A stretch of 64,000 bases of DNA from Nostoc sp. CHAB 5844 (GCF_020829595.1 NZ_JAIVFW010000017.1:1-64000), one strand, 5' to 3'. Shown: positions 27,987 through 37,049, numbered from the stretch's first letter. Numbers and translations: made by a program. Notes: generated by a model not told the origin, from the letters alone.

Positions 27987-28089
27987 ATTTTGAAATCGAA
28001 ATTAGCTATAAAAAAGCTTATTATTATGTGTCGAAATGAATAAAAAATACTAGCCTCTATTCCACATCTTGAGAGTAAGAATCGAGGTG

Positions 28090-28638
28090 TCACCACGGTA
28101 AACCGCAGAGGTCAATACTTCCCTTTTGCGGAGCTTTGTCAGTTATAGGTAACACCATCGTTTTATTAAGTGTGAAAGAAACTGTACCACCTGGTTGCTC
28201 AACTAAAAGAGTTCCATTGAATGCTTGCCAACCAAGATAAGTATAAAAAAATACTAACTCATGACGACATACGAGTAGCGCGAAAGCAATATCGTTTTCA
28301 TCAAAAAATGCTGCTGCACGACGAATAGCAATAGTTGCATAACCTTGTCCTCGTACTTCCGGACTGGTCATGACACCACCAATACCTCCAATACGAGTTA
28401 ATACACCGTCTAACTTTGCCTCACGGATCACAATCCCTAGATGTGAGACTAATCGTTTTTCGTCCCACACCAATAAACGCCATTGCGGTAAACACCATGT
28501 AACATATCTTACCGGACGAGTATCGATGACTTCCGGCGGATAAACTGCTGCCACAAGTACACACAAAGCTTCCTTGTCGTCTGGAGTTAAGTCACTAGCA
28601 GGTTTCAAATCGAAACTCAAAGAACTACTGTTGCTCAT
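28090..28638 (-). CDS. GNAT-family N-acetyltransferase
   Basis: This 182-residue GNAT protein has motif A in GGVMTSPEVRGQGYATIAIRRAAAF (residues about 86-110), including the RGQGYA pyrophosphate-binding loop for acetyl-CoA; the C-terminal FFYTYLGWQAFNGTLLV is motif B-like. It transfers an acyl group to an amine or thiol acceptor that sequence does not identify. It is the third gene after the SfnG-like and ferritin-like genes on the same strand, with a dispersed repeat in the 277-bp gap before it. Confidence 0.82.
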   Translation of the reverse strand: MSNSSSLSFDLKPASDLTPDDKEALCVLVAAVYPPEVIDTRPVRYVTWCLPQWRLLVWDEKRLVSHLGIVIREAKLDGVLTRIGGIGGVMTSPEVRGQGYATIAIRRAAAFFDENDIAFALLVCRHELVFFYTYLGWQAFNGTLLVEQPGGTVSFTLNKTMVLPITDKAPQKGSIDLCGLPW

Positions 28639-28675
28639 CAGTCTTTAACACTCACAAGTTGGGGCAATCTAGTAG

Positions 28676-28885
28676 GTTGGGTTGAGGAACGAAACCCAAT
28701 ATCCAAAAACCTTGGCATTGTTGGGTTTCACTTCGTTCAAATGCCCTTCGGGTGACGCTCGCAAGCTCGCTACCGCTACGCTAACGGCAGTTCCTCATGG
28801 GGGAAACCCCCAAGACCGGACTGCCTCACCACTTTGTTCAAGTCGGGAAACCCGCCCACACAAGTGGCTCCCCAACCTACAATTA
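28676..28885. repeat. Dispersed hairpin repeat, copy 2
   Basis: It shares the TTGAGGAACGAAACCC hairpin and the AGTGGCTCCCCAACCTACA tail with copy 1 at 18528-18680, but contains an extra G+C-rich block with GCTCGCAAGCTCGC and CGCTACGCTAACGGC. The insert lies between the ferritin-like and GNAT genes. Confidence 0.75.
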
Positions 28886-28915
28886 TTTTTTTCTTCTCAG
28901 ACTGACGCAAGAGAG

Positions 28916-29731
28916 TTAATCATTCACGCTTACAAGTTGGGGTAGTCTAGATTTAGGGATATCCAAAAAATAAGATAAAACTTCTCGCCGCCAAGCGTCA
29001 TAAAGTACTGGCAAATCATTAATTTCGATACCAATAGCTTTGTGGCTCAAATGCCAATGCTCCCAAAGATAGGGATTGCGACGACGTTGACCTTCTTCAT
29101 CCGCTTCTAGAGCTTGGGCAATTAAATCCTTTTTCTCTGCTGCCGAAGCTCGATCAAATTTACGTTGCCACCAATCTACAACACCCAGGCGGTGGACTGC
29201 TTCATCTGGCAAGATTCTTTCGGCAGCAAACTTAGCTGAGTCTGGGTCGTTAATTTTGCTGGTACGGCTATTAAGGAACAGCAAAGCCACAATATGAAGT
29301 TCGTAGTGCAACTCAAATGCTAAAAAGCCTTGCCAATTACGAATGGGTAAATCACCCATATAATCCCAATGCTTTTGTACTTGCTTTTGAATATCCTCAA
29401 TCGGGTCGCGTCCTGATATTGCCTGCGCTCTTAAACGAGTATTCTGAGCGTGTGCGCCGTCATCCCCTATTTGTCTACTCAAAAATAGTTGTAATTCTGG
29501 GTCAGGAATTTGGTCAATTATCTTAGCGCAGACTTGCACAATAAACAGGTCATGGGCTGCACCACCAACACGGAAATTATAGAAATTTTCTTTTTCTTCA
29601 TCAGTTTGCGGTGGTCTGGGTTCTTTTAGCCGCTTTTTGGGCAGGTGAGGGGCGTATTTATCAAGTAGTTTGTCAAAAATTTCTAGTTCTAAATCAGTAG
29701 TCCAAGTTGGACGAGTAAGTATTGTAGTCAT
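28916..29731 (-). CDS. Ferritin-like-fold putative di-iron protein
   Basis: This 271-residue, largely helical protein shows spaced carboxylate/histidine pairs typical of ferritin-like di-iron enzymes: D91-x-x-H94 (DDGAH), E140 and E144-x-H146 (ELHYELH), and E177-x-x-H180 (DEAVH). The function is not known. The fold covers oxygenases, oxidases and iron stores; the context (operon with an SfnG-like monooxygenase and a GNAT protein, promoter with operator D) suggests a di-iron oxygenase in organosulfur metabolism. It lies 62 bp downstream of the monooxygenase gene. Confidence 0.7.
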   Translation of the reverse strand: MTTILTRPTWTTDLELEIFDKLLDKYAPHLPKKRLKEPRPPQTDEEKENFYNFRVGGAAHDLFIVQVCAKIIDQIPDPELQLFLSRQIGDDGAHAQNTRLRAQAISGRDPIEDIQKQVQKHWDYMGDLPIRNWQGFLAFELHYELHIVALLFLNSRTSKINDPDSAKFAAERILPDEAVHRLGVVDWWQRKFDRASAAEKKDLIAQALEADEEGQRRRNPYLWEHWHLSHKAIGIEINDLPVLYDAWRREVLSYFLDIPKSRLPQLVSVND

Positions 29732-29793
29732 AAGTTTCCTTTATAAATGGGCATTGGGAAGTAATGTTAGCGGTAGCACTAGCCTCTAGCCTT

Positions 29794-30885
29794 TCAAGTT
29801 GCGTAGGTGTTGCCCGTCGCAGATATCGCTTTTTCTCTGTCTTTTGTTAATGCCTGAACTCGTGGCATGATTTCCGTAGAAAAACGTTCCATTTCTGTAG
29901 CAAAAGGCTGAAATTGCAGCATGAAAGTACCAATTCCTACTTTGGTAAATTCAGCAATCCGATGGGCTACAGTTTCGTAGCTACCAACCAATCCTGCTGC
30001 TGTACCACCATTACTCCCCACACCAGGGTATTTAGCCATGTTTTTGAACATAACTACTTCTGAATCTACTCCTTTAAGTAGTTCTGTGCGATCGTCTTGT
30101 GCCAGTACCATTGCTCTTAAGTTTTGATATTCTGCTTCTGCCTCTTCGTCTGTCGGTCGAGCAATGACAAAGGCTGACATAGCAAAGCCCAAAGGTTGAG
30201 AGCGAAACTTAGTTTTTTGAGCAACCTGAGCAATGGTTTCGCGGATGACCTCAATCGGACGACCGTTAAGGAAAAATGTATGTGCTTCCTTTGCGGCTAG
30301 TTCTTGTGCTTGTTCTGACTCCCCACCCACATATACACGCGGATGCGGTTTAGCTATTGGTGATGGACTAAACTTTAAATCATTGATCTGAAAATAGTCA
30401 CCGTGGAAGTTGACTTTTTCTCCACTCCACAGAGCTTTGACAACTCTAATCCATTCATCAGAATATCGATAACGTTCATCGTGGGGAAGGAAGTTTATCC
30501 CTAGTTTTTCTATTTCTGGTCTGAACCAAGCACTGACTAAGTTAATCGCAAAACGTCCACCACTAATCGCATCAATACCTAAAGCCAGCTTTGCCAAAAC
30601 GGCGGGATGAAATAGTAATGGCTTGATAGCTGCAATAATCTCGATTGAGTTCGTTGCTTCTGCCAGTGCTGCTGCTGCTGTCCAGGTTTCTAGTTGGTCA
30701 AGTTCTTGGTTTCTGGGATTGATGATATGTTGCGCTATTAAAGTTGTGGTAAACCCGCATCTTTCAGCCAATTGGATTAAATTCTTGGCTCGTGAATAAC
30801 TAGCATCACGAGGCTCAAGAGGATGGTTCATTACGCCGCAGTTGCCGTAAACAGGAATCCAAATCCCATAGCGTGGTTCAGACAT
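29794..30885 (-). CDS. SfnG-like FMN-dependent monooxygenase (copy B)
   Basis: This is a 363-residue luciferase-like protein similar to dimethylsulfone monooxygenase SfnG: PRYGIWIPVYGN start, LDQLETWTAAAALAEAT, GGRFAINLVSAWFRPEIEKLG, HDERYRYSDEWIRVVKALW and VYVGGESEQAQELAAKEAHTFFLNG. SfnG uses FMNH2 and O2 to turn dimethylsulfone into methanesulfinate. A close paralogue is encoded at 35813. The promoter carries the best palindrome of the window (30947). The first ~18 codons and the promoter are duplicated at 33589-33787. Confidence 0.86.
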   Translation of the reverse strand: MSEPRYGIWIPVYGNCGVMNHPLEPRDASYSRAKNLIQLAERCGFTTTLIAQHIINPRNQELDQLETWTAAAALAEATNSIEIIAAIKPLLFHPAVLAKLALGIDAISGGRFAINLVSAWFRPEIEKLGINFLPHDERYRYSDEWIRVVKALWSGEKVNFHGDYFQINDLKFSPSPIAKPHPRVYVGGESEQAQELAAKEAHTFFLNGRPIEVIRETIAQVAQKTKFRSQPLGFAMSAFVIARPTDEEAEAEYQNLRAMVLAQDDRTELLKGVDSEVVMFKNMAKYPGVGSNGGTAAGLVGSYETVAHRIAEFTKVGIGTFMLQFQPFATEMERFSTEIMPRVQALTKDREKAISATGNTYAT

Positions 30886-31022
30886 AGCTTTCTAGAACCT
30901 TTGTAGTCGGCACTAAAACTTTACTTTTGCACCCAAAACTATATAATACGGTAAACTGATAAATTTACTGTAGTATATTATGAGATTCGCACAGATGAGC
31001 ATTAAAAACAAGGGGGTATTTA
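30827..31022. repeat. Duplicated promoter/5'-end segment, copy 1 (about 195 bp)
   Basis: From 30827 this sequence is repeated almost exactly at 33589-33787 in the same orientation, with a handful of substitutions and a one-base indel in a G run. It covers the first codons of the SfnG-like gene, its leader and the operator palindrome. The duplicates bracket the MFS gene and the aroA and HAD fragments. Confidence 0.9.
30947..30972. promoter_or_regulatory. Operator-like palindrome D, upstream of SfnG-like copy B
   Basis: TACGGTAA, ten bases, then TTACTGTA, 62 bp upstream of the start at 30885. On the minus strand the second arm runs into TATTATATAG, a strong -10 candidate, so the site overlaps the promoter. 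Duplicated at 33709 with two arm/spacer changes that keep the symmetry. Confidence 0.75.
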
Positions 31023-31093
31023 GGAAGTTTGATTCTGATAATCTTGATGGGTGCAGCTTAGAAATCCGCAGTTGATCTTGAACTTGAATACAA

Positions 31094-31216
31094 GTGCGAA
31101 CAGAACTGGTTATTTTTGACTGTGACGGAGTGTTGGTAGACAGCGAGACTTTGAGCAATCGCGTTATTGTCCAATTTGTCGCAGAGTTAGGACTTATATC
31201 ATGTCCGGTAGCATAA
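31094..31216 (+). pseudogene. HAD-hydrolase N-terminal fragment
   Basis: A GTG-started 40-codon frame reads RTELVIFDCDGVLVDSETLS, the motif I region of HAD-IA phosphatases, then ends at a stop after residue 40. The cap and later motifs are missing. It resembles the start of the intact HAD gene at 41598 (LVIFDCDGVLIDSEPL) but is a different sequence. It is too short to be functional and is a remnant lying between the duplicated segment and the MFS gene. Confidence 0.7.
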
Positions 31217-31302
31217 CCATAATAAAATCGACAAGTATGCATGATCACACAAGCATCTACCGTAGTAATGCCAAAGCTTAACTGAAATTAGCTTCGTTTT
31301 CT

Positions 31303-32595
31303 GTGATAGAATTCACGTCTTTCCACAAGCGACTAACAACAGGATCTCCATTGCGCTCTCACATTCCGCCAGAAACACTTTACCTTCTTATGAGGAGCGT
31401 GAAGTCATTTGCCTTTGCACTTGTGTTGACCTATGAATTTGCCTATCATACGGTCACGCTTGGTCTTAGCCCTTTCCAGCTTGTTGTTGTCGGTGTTGTG
31501 TTGGAGAGTATGACCTTTCTTTGTGAAATTCCGACTGGTATGTTTGCTGATCTTGTCAGTCGGCGCCTATCAGTCATTCTTGGAATTGTTCTCTGCGGTG
31601 GCGGCTTCCTCTTTGAGATTTTATCCCCTTCTTTTGCTGGAGTGCTGGTGGCACAAGTACTGTGGGGTATTGGATTTACGTTTTTTAGCGGCGCAGAAGC
31701 AGCTTGGATTACCGACGAGATTGGAACGGAGCGTGCTGGTTTGCTGTTTTTGCGCGCCACACAACTGGGCCAAGTCTTGACAATCATTGGTACATTTCTT
31801 GGCGTCATCCTTGCTTCTTTTAGTGTTTCCTTGCCAATTATCGTCGGTGCATGTCTATGCTTATTCCTTGGTATTGTCTTATCCTTTACGATGACCGAGA
31901 ATGGATTTCAGCCGACTTCGAGAGTAGAAAAACAAAGCACTTGGACAATTGTTACTCGACCACTTCGTGATAGTTTTCAACTGATACAAACGCATTCAGT
32001 TCTTTGGTTGATTCTGTTAATCGGTATCGTGATTGGTGTGTCTCTTGGCGCCTTTGATCGGCTGCATACGCCGCACTTTGTTACAACGATTGGTTTGCCT
32101 TCGTGGGGAACACTGTCATCTGTGAGTTGGCTAGGTATCGTTAATGGCGTTATTAGTGTTCTGTCGCTGCTTGGTATGGAAATTGTCCGTCGCCGCTACC
32201 AAACGATAGAGCAATTGGTGATCATAAAGTTACTGGTCAGACTCTATTGCGGAATGCTCGTTGGAAGTTTTCTGTTTGCGCTCACAAACTTGTTTACAAT
32301 TGGATTTGCAGGGTTTTGTCTTACACAAACGTGCCGGAACGTTAGTCGGCCATTACTGTTGCAGTGGGTCAATCTCAATGCGCCGAAGCAGAGCCGTGCG
32401 ACCGTGATATCGACCTATTGGCAGGCGAATGCACTTGGTCATATCGCTGGAAGTCCAGTGCTTGGATGGCTTGCTACAATAGCTTCCCTGCGAACGGCGC
32501 TGAGTGCGGGAACGCTGGTGTACATTACGACGATACCGATCTTACTCATCGCCCAACGACGGTGGAACCGCGCGCAGCAGGTGCCTATTCGTTAA
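31303..32595 (+). CDS. MFS transporter, probably an exporter
   Basis: This 430-residue major facilitator protein has about 12 hydrophobic segments. The GMFADLVSRR loop after helix 2 and EIPTGMFAD are typical of the tetracycline/drug-exporter-like group common in Firmicutes and Chloroflexi. The start may be this GTG or the ATG at 31390; neither has a strong ribosome site. It stands alone on the plus strand between decayed genes, contains no HIP1 octamer and uses codons differently from neighbours, so horizontal acquisition is plausible. Substrate unknown. Confidence 0.8.
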   Translation: MIEFTSFHKRLTTGSPLRSHIPPETLYLLMRSVKSFAFALVLTYEFAYHTVTLGLSPFQLVVVGVVLESMTFLCEIPTGMFADLVSRRLSVILGIVLCGGGFLFEILSPSFAGVLVAQVLWGIGFTFFSGAEAAWITDEIGTERAGLLFLRATQLGQVLTIIGTFLGVILASFSVSLPIIVGACLCLFLGIVLSFTMTENGFQPTSRVEKQSTWTIVTRPLRDSFQLIQTHSVLWLILLIGIVIGVSLGAFDRLHTPHFVTTIGLPSWGTLSSVSWLGIVNGVISVLSLLGMEIVRRRYQTIEQLVIIKLLVRLYCGMLVGSFLFALTNLFTIGFAGFCLTQTCRNVSRPLLLQWVNLNAPKQSRATVISTYWQANALGHIAGSPVLGWLATIASLRTALSAGTLVYITTIPILLIAQRRWNRAQQVPIR

Positions 32596-32634
32596 AGGGC
32601 GGGGCTTGTACCCATTCTTTTGGTCAAACATGGA

Positions 32635-33245
32635 TACCATTGCAATTCCTGCTTTGAATCGCCCAGTCAATGCTGTAGAACCCGATGCATCGAATGCCTC
32701 TTACTTTTTTGCCGCTGCTGCCGTCACGGGAGGTCGAATTAGGGTCAACAATTTGACCAAACAATCTTGTCAAGGTGATATTCTTTGGCTCAATGTCTTA
32801 AAACAAATGGGTTGTCAGATTCATGAGGGTGATAATTACACTGAAGTCATTGGGCCAAAGCAATTACAGGGGCTCGACATTGATATGAACGATATTTCGG
32901 ATTTAGTGCAAACATTAGGAGCGATCGCTCCCTTTGCCAGTTCACCTGTTACCATCCGCAATGTGGAGCATATTCGATATAAAGAAACCGAACGTATTCA
33001 AGCTGTTGTCACTGAGTTACGTCGTCTAGGAGTCAAGGTTGAAGAATTTGTCGATGGACTCAAGATTGATCCCAGTCCAGTTACACCATCGCTAATTAAA
33101 ACTTATCAAGATCATCGAATGGTGATGGCATTTGTTTGCTATCACTGGCCTAAAAGTTCCAGGGGTCGTAATTAAAGACCCTGATTGTACCGCAAAGACT
33201 TTTCCAGATTTCTTTACCCGATTCTTTCAAATGTTAGAACAATAA
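32635..33245 (+). pseudogene. aroA: aroA (EPSP synthase) pseudogene, 5'-truncated and frameshifted
   Basis: Reading right from about 32635, the frame gives VEPDASNASYFFAAAAVTGG and later RYKETERIQAVVTELRRLG and TYQDHRMVMAF, diagnostic C-terminal motifs of 3-phosphoshikimate 1-carboxyvinyltransferase in the shikimate pathway. The N-terminal half is absent. At 33131-33138 a tandem TTTGTTTG (4-bp duplication) shifts the frame; using one copy restores AFAITGLKVPGVVIKDPDC to a stop at 33243-33245. Without repair the frame runs out at 33175. The functional aroA must be elsewhere in the genome. Confidence 0.88.
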
Positions 33246-33273
33246 CGGTTGAGTTTGGGCTTGATGTCAGCTT

Positions 33274-33624
33274 TTATAACATTAACTCTGATAGTTCACT
33301 CAGCCGATTGATTCGTTCTACAATCCGAGGAGATGCTTGCAAACCACCGTGAAGACGGTTAAGCCAGACTCCTATTAATCCGGCATCTCTGGCTGCGATC
33401 GCATCTAGTTCAAGGTTATCTCCGACATAGACACTCTCTGTTTCTTGTACTCCCAGTTTGGCACAAGCTAACTGGAAAATCTGAGGCGCAGGCTTCGCAA
33501 ATCCCGCCGCTTCTGAAGTAACAACGACATCCATAACTGACAGAATACCGCATTGTTTAAGTACTTCTACCTGTTGCGCCTCCTGACCTTCATTACGCCG
33601 CAGTTGCCGTAAACAGGAATCCAA
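33274..33624 (-). pseudogene. HAD-hydrolase C-terminal fragment fused to duplicated sequence
   Basis: The frame encodes the C-terminal part of a HAD-IA hydrolase: VVTSEAAGFAKPAPQIFQLA (motif III Lys) and SVYVGDNLELDAIAARDAG (motif IV). The first ~11 codons come from the duplicated SfnG-like 5' segment, so the natural N terminus with the DxD nucleophile was lost at about 33589. It is therefore a truncated, probably inactive remnant. It is not the complement of the N-terminal HAD fragment at 31094: strand and sequence type differ. Confidence 0.8.
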
Positions 33625-33787
33625 ATCCCATAGCGTGGTTCAGACATAGCTTTCTAGAACCTTTGTAGTCGGCACTAAAACTTTACTTTTGCACCCAAAA
33701 CTATATAATACTGTAAATTGATAAATTTACTGTAGTATATTATGAGATTCTCACAGATGAGCATCAAAAATAAGGGGGGTATTTATA
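33589..33787. repeat. Duplicated promoter/5'-end segment, copy 2
   Basis: Near-identical to 30827-31022. It truncates the HAD gene on its left and carries an orphan operator palindrome (33709) that no longer faces an intact gene on the minus strand. On its right the sequence diverges at a GGTATTTA. Confidence 0.9.
33709..33734. promoter_or_regulatory. Operator-like palindrome E (in duplicated segment)
   Basis: TACTGTAA, ten bases, then TTACTGTA. It came with the duplicated segment and now drives, at most, the truncated HAD fragment leftwards. Relative to copy D it differs in two positions within arm and spacer, and the half-sites remain symmetric. Confidence 0.65.
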
Positions 33788-34142
33788 CCAATTCAAAATT
33801 CAAAATTAAGAAAGTGAGGCGTAGCATAGGTTTGGGGGTTTGCATCTGTATCATATTTTTTGTGAAATGGTATTAGATTCTGTAGAGAACAGGGAGACAA
33901 GCAAGAATGACTGCAAGCAGCTGCCCTTGCCTGTCACCTGTCCCCTGCTATATGTCATTTTGCTAACACCTATTGCTTTTTGTTAGTATCTATGGGATTT
34001 TTTTCTCAGCTAAAATACGGTTTGGCGATCGGATTGCCGTAAATTAGATCTGGAAAACCAAATTCATTGTAGTCAATCACCCTCTACTATTGCATTTAGT
34101 AGCGCTAGCCAAGGTTTGGCTTGGTAAGGAATACGTATCGTC
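33788..34142. other. Leader region of the NtaA-like gene with short repeats
   Basis: This holds an AATTCAAAATTCAAAATT-type short repeat near 33795, no gene, and operator H at 34016. An A+T-rich segment follows the operator before the ATG at 34143. Confidence 0.5.
34016..34041. promoter_or_regulatory. Operator-like palindrome H, upstream of NtaA-like gene (34143)
   Basis: TACGGTTT, ten bases, then TTGCCGTA: the outer TACGG/CCGTA arms are perfectly complementary, and the spacing equals the other sites. It lies about 100 bp upstream of the plus-strand monooxygenase start, so the element is used in both orientations. Confidence 0.6.
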
Positions 34143-35456
34143 ATGAGACAAATACATCTAGCCGGGTTTTTGCTTGCTTCGCAGGTTGTTCACTCTCATG
34201 CTGTTTGGCGACATCCCAGAACTGAGTTAGGCTTTCTGGAAGCCGAATATTATCAAAATATTGCTCGTATTTTGGAGCGTGGCAAGTTTGATTTAGTATT
34301 CTTCGCCGACTCCTTGACAATGCCTGATACTTACGGGGGGAGTTTTGCTGAGAGTCTGAAGTATGGCGCACAAGGGGCGCTGAGGCTAGACCCGTTATTA
34401 CTTGCCACTACGATGGCAGTTGTTACCCAGCACATCGGTCTTGGTGTCACCCGTTCGACAACTTATTATCAGCCTTATGATTTAGCCAAAGGATTTGCGA
34501 CTCTTGACCACCTCAGCCGAGGAAGGGCAGCGTGGAATGTGGTGACATCGAGTCGGGCTAGCGAGGCAGGAAATTTTGGTTTCGAGCAGCATCTAGAACA
34601 TGATTTACGATACGATCGCGCTGATGAATTTCTCGAAGTAGCCTGTAAACTATGGGGTAGTTGGGAAGAAGGAGCCTTAGTTTTAGATAGAGAAAATGGC
34701 ATCTTTGCAGATCCCACAAAAGTTAACTACGTTCATCATGTAGGGCAATGGTTAAAAGTGCGGGGGCCTTTGACTGTTCCCCGTTCTCCCCAAGGGCGAC
34801 CACTAATTATTCAAGCTGGTGCTTCTAATAAAGGTAGAGAGTTCGCGGCTAAATGGGCAGAGTTAATTTTTGAGATTAGTCCCAATCTCACAGCCATGAA
34901 ATCCTACTATCAGGATGTGAAAACTCGCATGGCTAAGTATGGACGTAACTCCGATACCTGCAAAATTTTACCTGCGGTCATGCCCTTTGTAGGAGAGACA
35001 GAAACTATCGCCAAAGAAAAGCAAACCTTTCACAACGAGTTAGTACATCCAATGGCTGGATTATTAACTCTATCAAATCACATTGGTGTTGACCTAGCAC
35101 AATACTCTCTAGACCAACCGATAGAAAAAATTGACGTGCAAAGCGCTCCAGGAGTATTTGCTGTAGCGCAAAAACTAGGTGTAGAACAGAGTTTAACATT
35201 AAGAGATTTAGGCAAGATTTATGGTAGGAGCTTAGTTGTACCGCAACTAGTCGGCACACCCACCCAAATTGCCGATCAATTAGAAGATATTTTTCAACAA
35301 GAAGGCGGAGATGGTTTCATCATTTCTCCAGCCTATCTCCCCGGAGCCTTTGAAGATTTTGTGGATTTAGTCGTTCCCGAACTACAAAAACGCGGACTAT
35401 TCCGCAAAGAATATACAGGCAACACTCTCAGAGAAAATTTGGGATTTAATGAATAG
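34143..35456 (+). CDS. NtaA/DmoA/DszA-type FMN-dependent monooxygenase (copy 2)
   Basis: This 437-residue luciferase-like enzyme is of the long NtaA/SnaA/DmoA branch: HSHAVWRHPRTELGF at the N terminus, LVFFADSLTMPDTYGG, GRAAWNVVTSSRASEAGNFG, EHDLRYDRADEFLEVACKLW and the C-terminal GDGFIISPAYLPGAFEDFVDLVVPELQKRG. It is a second, diverged paralogue of the 22547 gene. FMNH2-dependent oxidation of a sulfide, sulfone or chelator is likely. Palindrome H lies in its leader. A further monooxygenase gene follows at 35813 on the same strand. Confidence 0.86.
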   Translation: MRQIHLAGFLLASQVVHSHAVWRHPRTELGFLEAEYYQNIARILERGKFDLVFFADSLTMPDTYGGSFAESLKYGAQGALRLDPLLLATTMAVVTQHIGLGVTRSTTYYQPYDLAKGFATLDHLSRGRAAWNVVTSSRASEAGNFGFEQHLEHDLRYDRADEFLEVACKLWGSWEEGALVLDRENGIFADPTKVNYVHHVGQWLKVRGPLTVPRSPQGRPLIIQAGASNKGREFAAKWAELIFEISPNLTAMKSYYQDVKTRMAKYGRNSDTCKILPAVMPFVGETETIAKEKQTFHNELVHPMAGLLTLSNHIGVDLAQYSLDQPIEKIDVQSAPGVFAVAQKLGVEQSLTLRDLGKIYGRSLVVPQLVGTPTQIADQLEDIFQQEGGDGFIISPAYLPGAFEDFVDLVVPELQKRGLFRKEYTGNTLRENLGFNE

Positions 35457-35812
35457 TTAGTTTTCAGGAGGCAGGAGACAAGAAGAGAGCAGGGGGAGCA
35501 GGGGAAGCAGGGGAAGCTAGGGGGGAATTAAAAACTCTTGACTCAGCACTCAGCACTCAGCACTCTCAAGACAGGAGGCAGAAGTTAATAATTATCTCCC
35601 CGATCCTTTGGGATTTCTTTAATTTGATGTGAATTCGACAGACCTCACCCTCCCAACCTCCCTCGCCTTTTAGGAGAGGGAGGAGCAACGAAAAATCAAG
35701 CTTTTACTCCCCTCTCCTCGTAGGAGAGGGGCTGGGGGTGAGGTCAAAAAAGGACTTATCGAACTCACGTTAATTTTGGATTTTGAATTTTGAATTGCTT
35801 CTAGAGGTAAAA
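35457..35812. repeat. Intergenic repeats (purine-rich and CTCACCC-type)
   Basis: A patchwork of short cyanobacterial repeats: GGAGCAGGGGAAGCAGGGG, a triple CAGCACTCAG, the inverted pair CCTCTCCT/AGGAGAGG around GGGGTGAGG, and TTTTGAATTTTGAATT just before the next start. No gene. Confidence 0.6.
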
Positions 35813-36868
35813 ATGTCAGAACCACGCTATGGTATTTGGTCGCCTGTTGGGGGTAACTTTGGCCCCCTAAATTCATCAGATGAACCGCTTGATGCTAGTT
35901 ATGAACGCACGCGATCGCTAGTATTAGAAGCAGAACGTTTAGGATATGTCACAACTTTAGTAGCACAGCACCTTGCCAACCCCCGCAGTCTAGAGTTAGA
36001 CCAGTTAGAAACTTGGACAGCTTGTGCAGCATTGGCTGAAGCTACAGAAAGCATAGAGATTATCGCTGCAATTAAACCTTTATTATTTCATCCAGCCGTC
36101 TTAGCCAAGATGGCTTTGGGAATTGATGCTATCAGTAGTGGACGTTTTGCCATCAACCTGATCAGTGCTTGGTTTCGCCCAGAAATGGAGCGTACTAATA
36201 TCCCCTTCCCACCCCATGATGAACGTTATCGCTACTCTGGTGAATGGTTGCAGGTTGTTAGAGCTTTGTGGAGTGGAGAAAAAGTTAACTTCGAGGGTGA
36301 ATATTTCAAAATCCAAGATTTGAGCCTTCGACCCTTTTGTGTTGCTCAACCCTATCCTCGTATTTATCTAGGAGGAGCGTCAGACCCAGCGCAGATTTTA
36401 GCAGCCCAACAAGCCGATGTTTACTTCATCAACGGTCAGCCAATTGAAGATGTTCGCAAAGTAATTAAACAAGTTTTGAGCCGACCCCGTTTCCTACCTC
36501 AACCAGTCCGCTTTGGTCTGTCAGGCTTTGTCATTGCCCGTCCCACAGACGAAGAAGCACAAGCAGAACTAGAACGACTCACGGCACTGCAAAAGTTAGA
36601 AGAACAATATAAATTAAGTGTTGCCAAAGGAGTTGACCCAGAAGCCGTTATGTTCCAACTCTTCGCCAAAAATCCGGCTGTTGGCGGCAATGGTGGCACA
36701 GCCGCAGGATTGGTTGGCAGCTATGATACAGTAGCCGCTCGTGTTGCAGCTTTCGTTGATGCAGGTATCGATACTTTCATGTTGCAATTTAATCCCTTTG
36801 TACAAGAGATGACACGTTTTGCTCAAGAAGTTATGCCTCGTGTGCGACGCTTACACAAAGTTGCTTAG
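35813..36868 (+). CDS. SfnG-like FMN-dependent monooxygenase (copy C)
   Basis: This 351-residue paralogue of the 29794 gene has MSEPRYGIWSPVGGNFGP, LDQLETWTACAALAEAT, SGRFAINLISAWFRPEMERTN, HDERYRYSGEWLQVVRALW and IYLGGASDPAQILAAQQADVYFING. The frame opens at 35783, but the ATG at 35813 has AGAGG at the right spacing and matches the paralogue's start. Predicted activity is FMNH2-dependent oxidation of dimethylsulfone or a related sulfone. No palindrome lies upstream; the gene may be read through from 34143 or have its own promoter in the repeat-rich gap. Confidence 0.87.
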   Translation: MSEPRYGIWSPVGGNFGPLNSSDEPLDASYERTRSLVLEAERLGYVTTLVAQHLANPRSLELDQLETWTACAALAEATESIEIIAAIKPLLFHPAVLAKMALGIDAISSGRFAINLISAWFRPEMERTNIPFPPHDERYRYSGEWLQVVRALWSGEKVNFEGEYFKIQDLSLRPFCVAQPYPRIYLGGASDPAQILAAQQADVYFINGQPIEDVRKVIKQVLSRPRFLPQPVRFGLSGFVIARPTDEEAQAELERLTALQKLEEQYKLSVAKGVDPEAVMFQLFAKNPAVGGNGGTAAGLVGSYDTVAARVAAFVDAGIDTFMLQFNPFVQEMTRFAQEVMPRVRRLHKVA

Positions 36869-37049
36869 TTTTTAAACGAATGCACCTTTCTAATGGAAAC
36901 AGATTACACAAAATTATGAAAAAACGTAGACGCGAAGCGGCTTCCCGAAGGGTATCGCAAAGGGTTCAAAGGACACAAAGAAATAAGGATTTCAAAGAGT
37001 TATTGCGTAAGTCCTAAGAAAGTTCTACGGCAGTTTCAACCAGATATAT

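Noticed and set aside
30913-31248. Minus-strand open frame of 111 codons
   Set aside because: Overlaps the duplicated segment and the HAD fragment read on the other strand; composition shows no protein signal.
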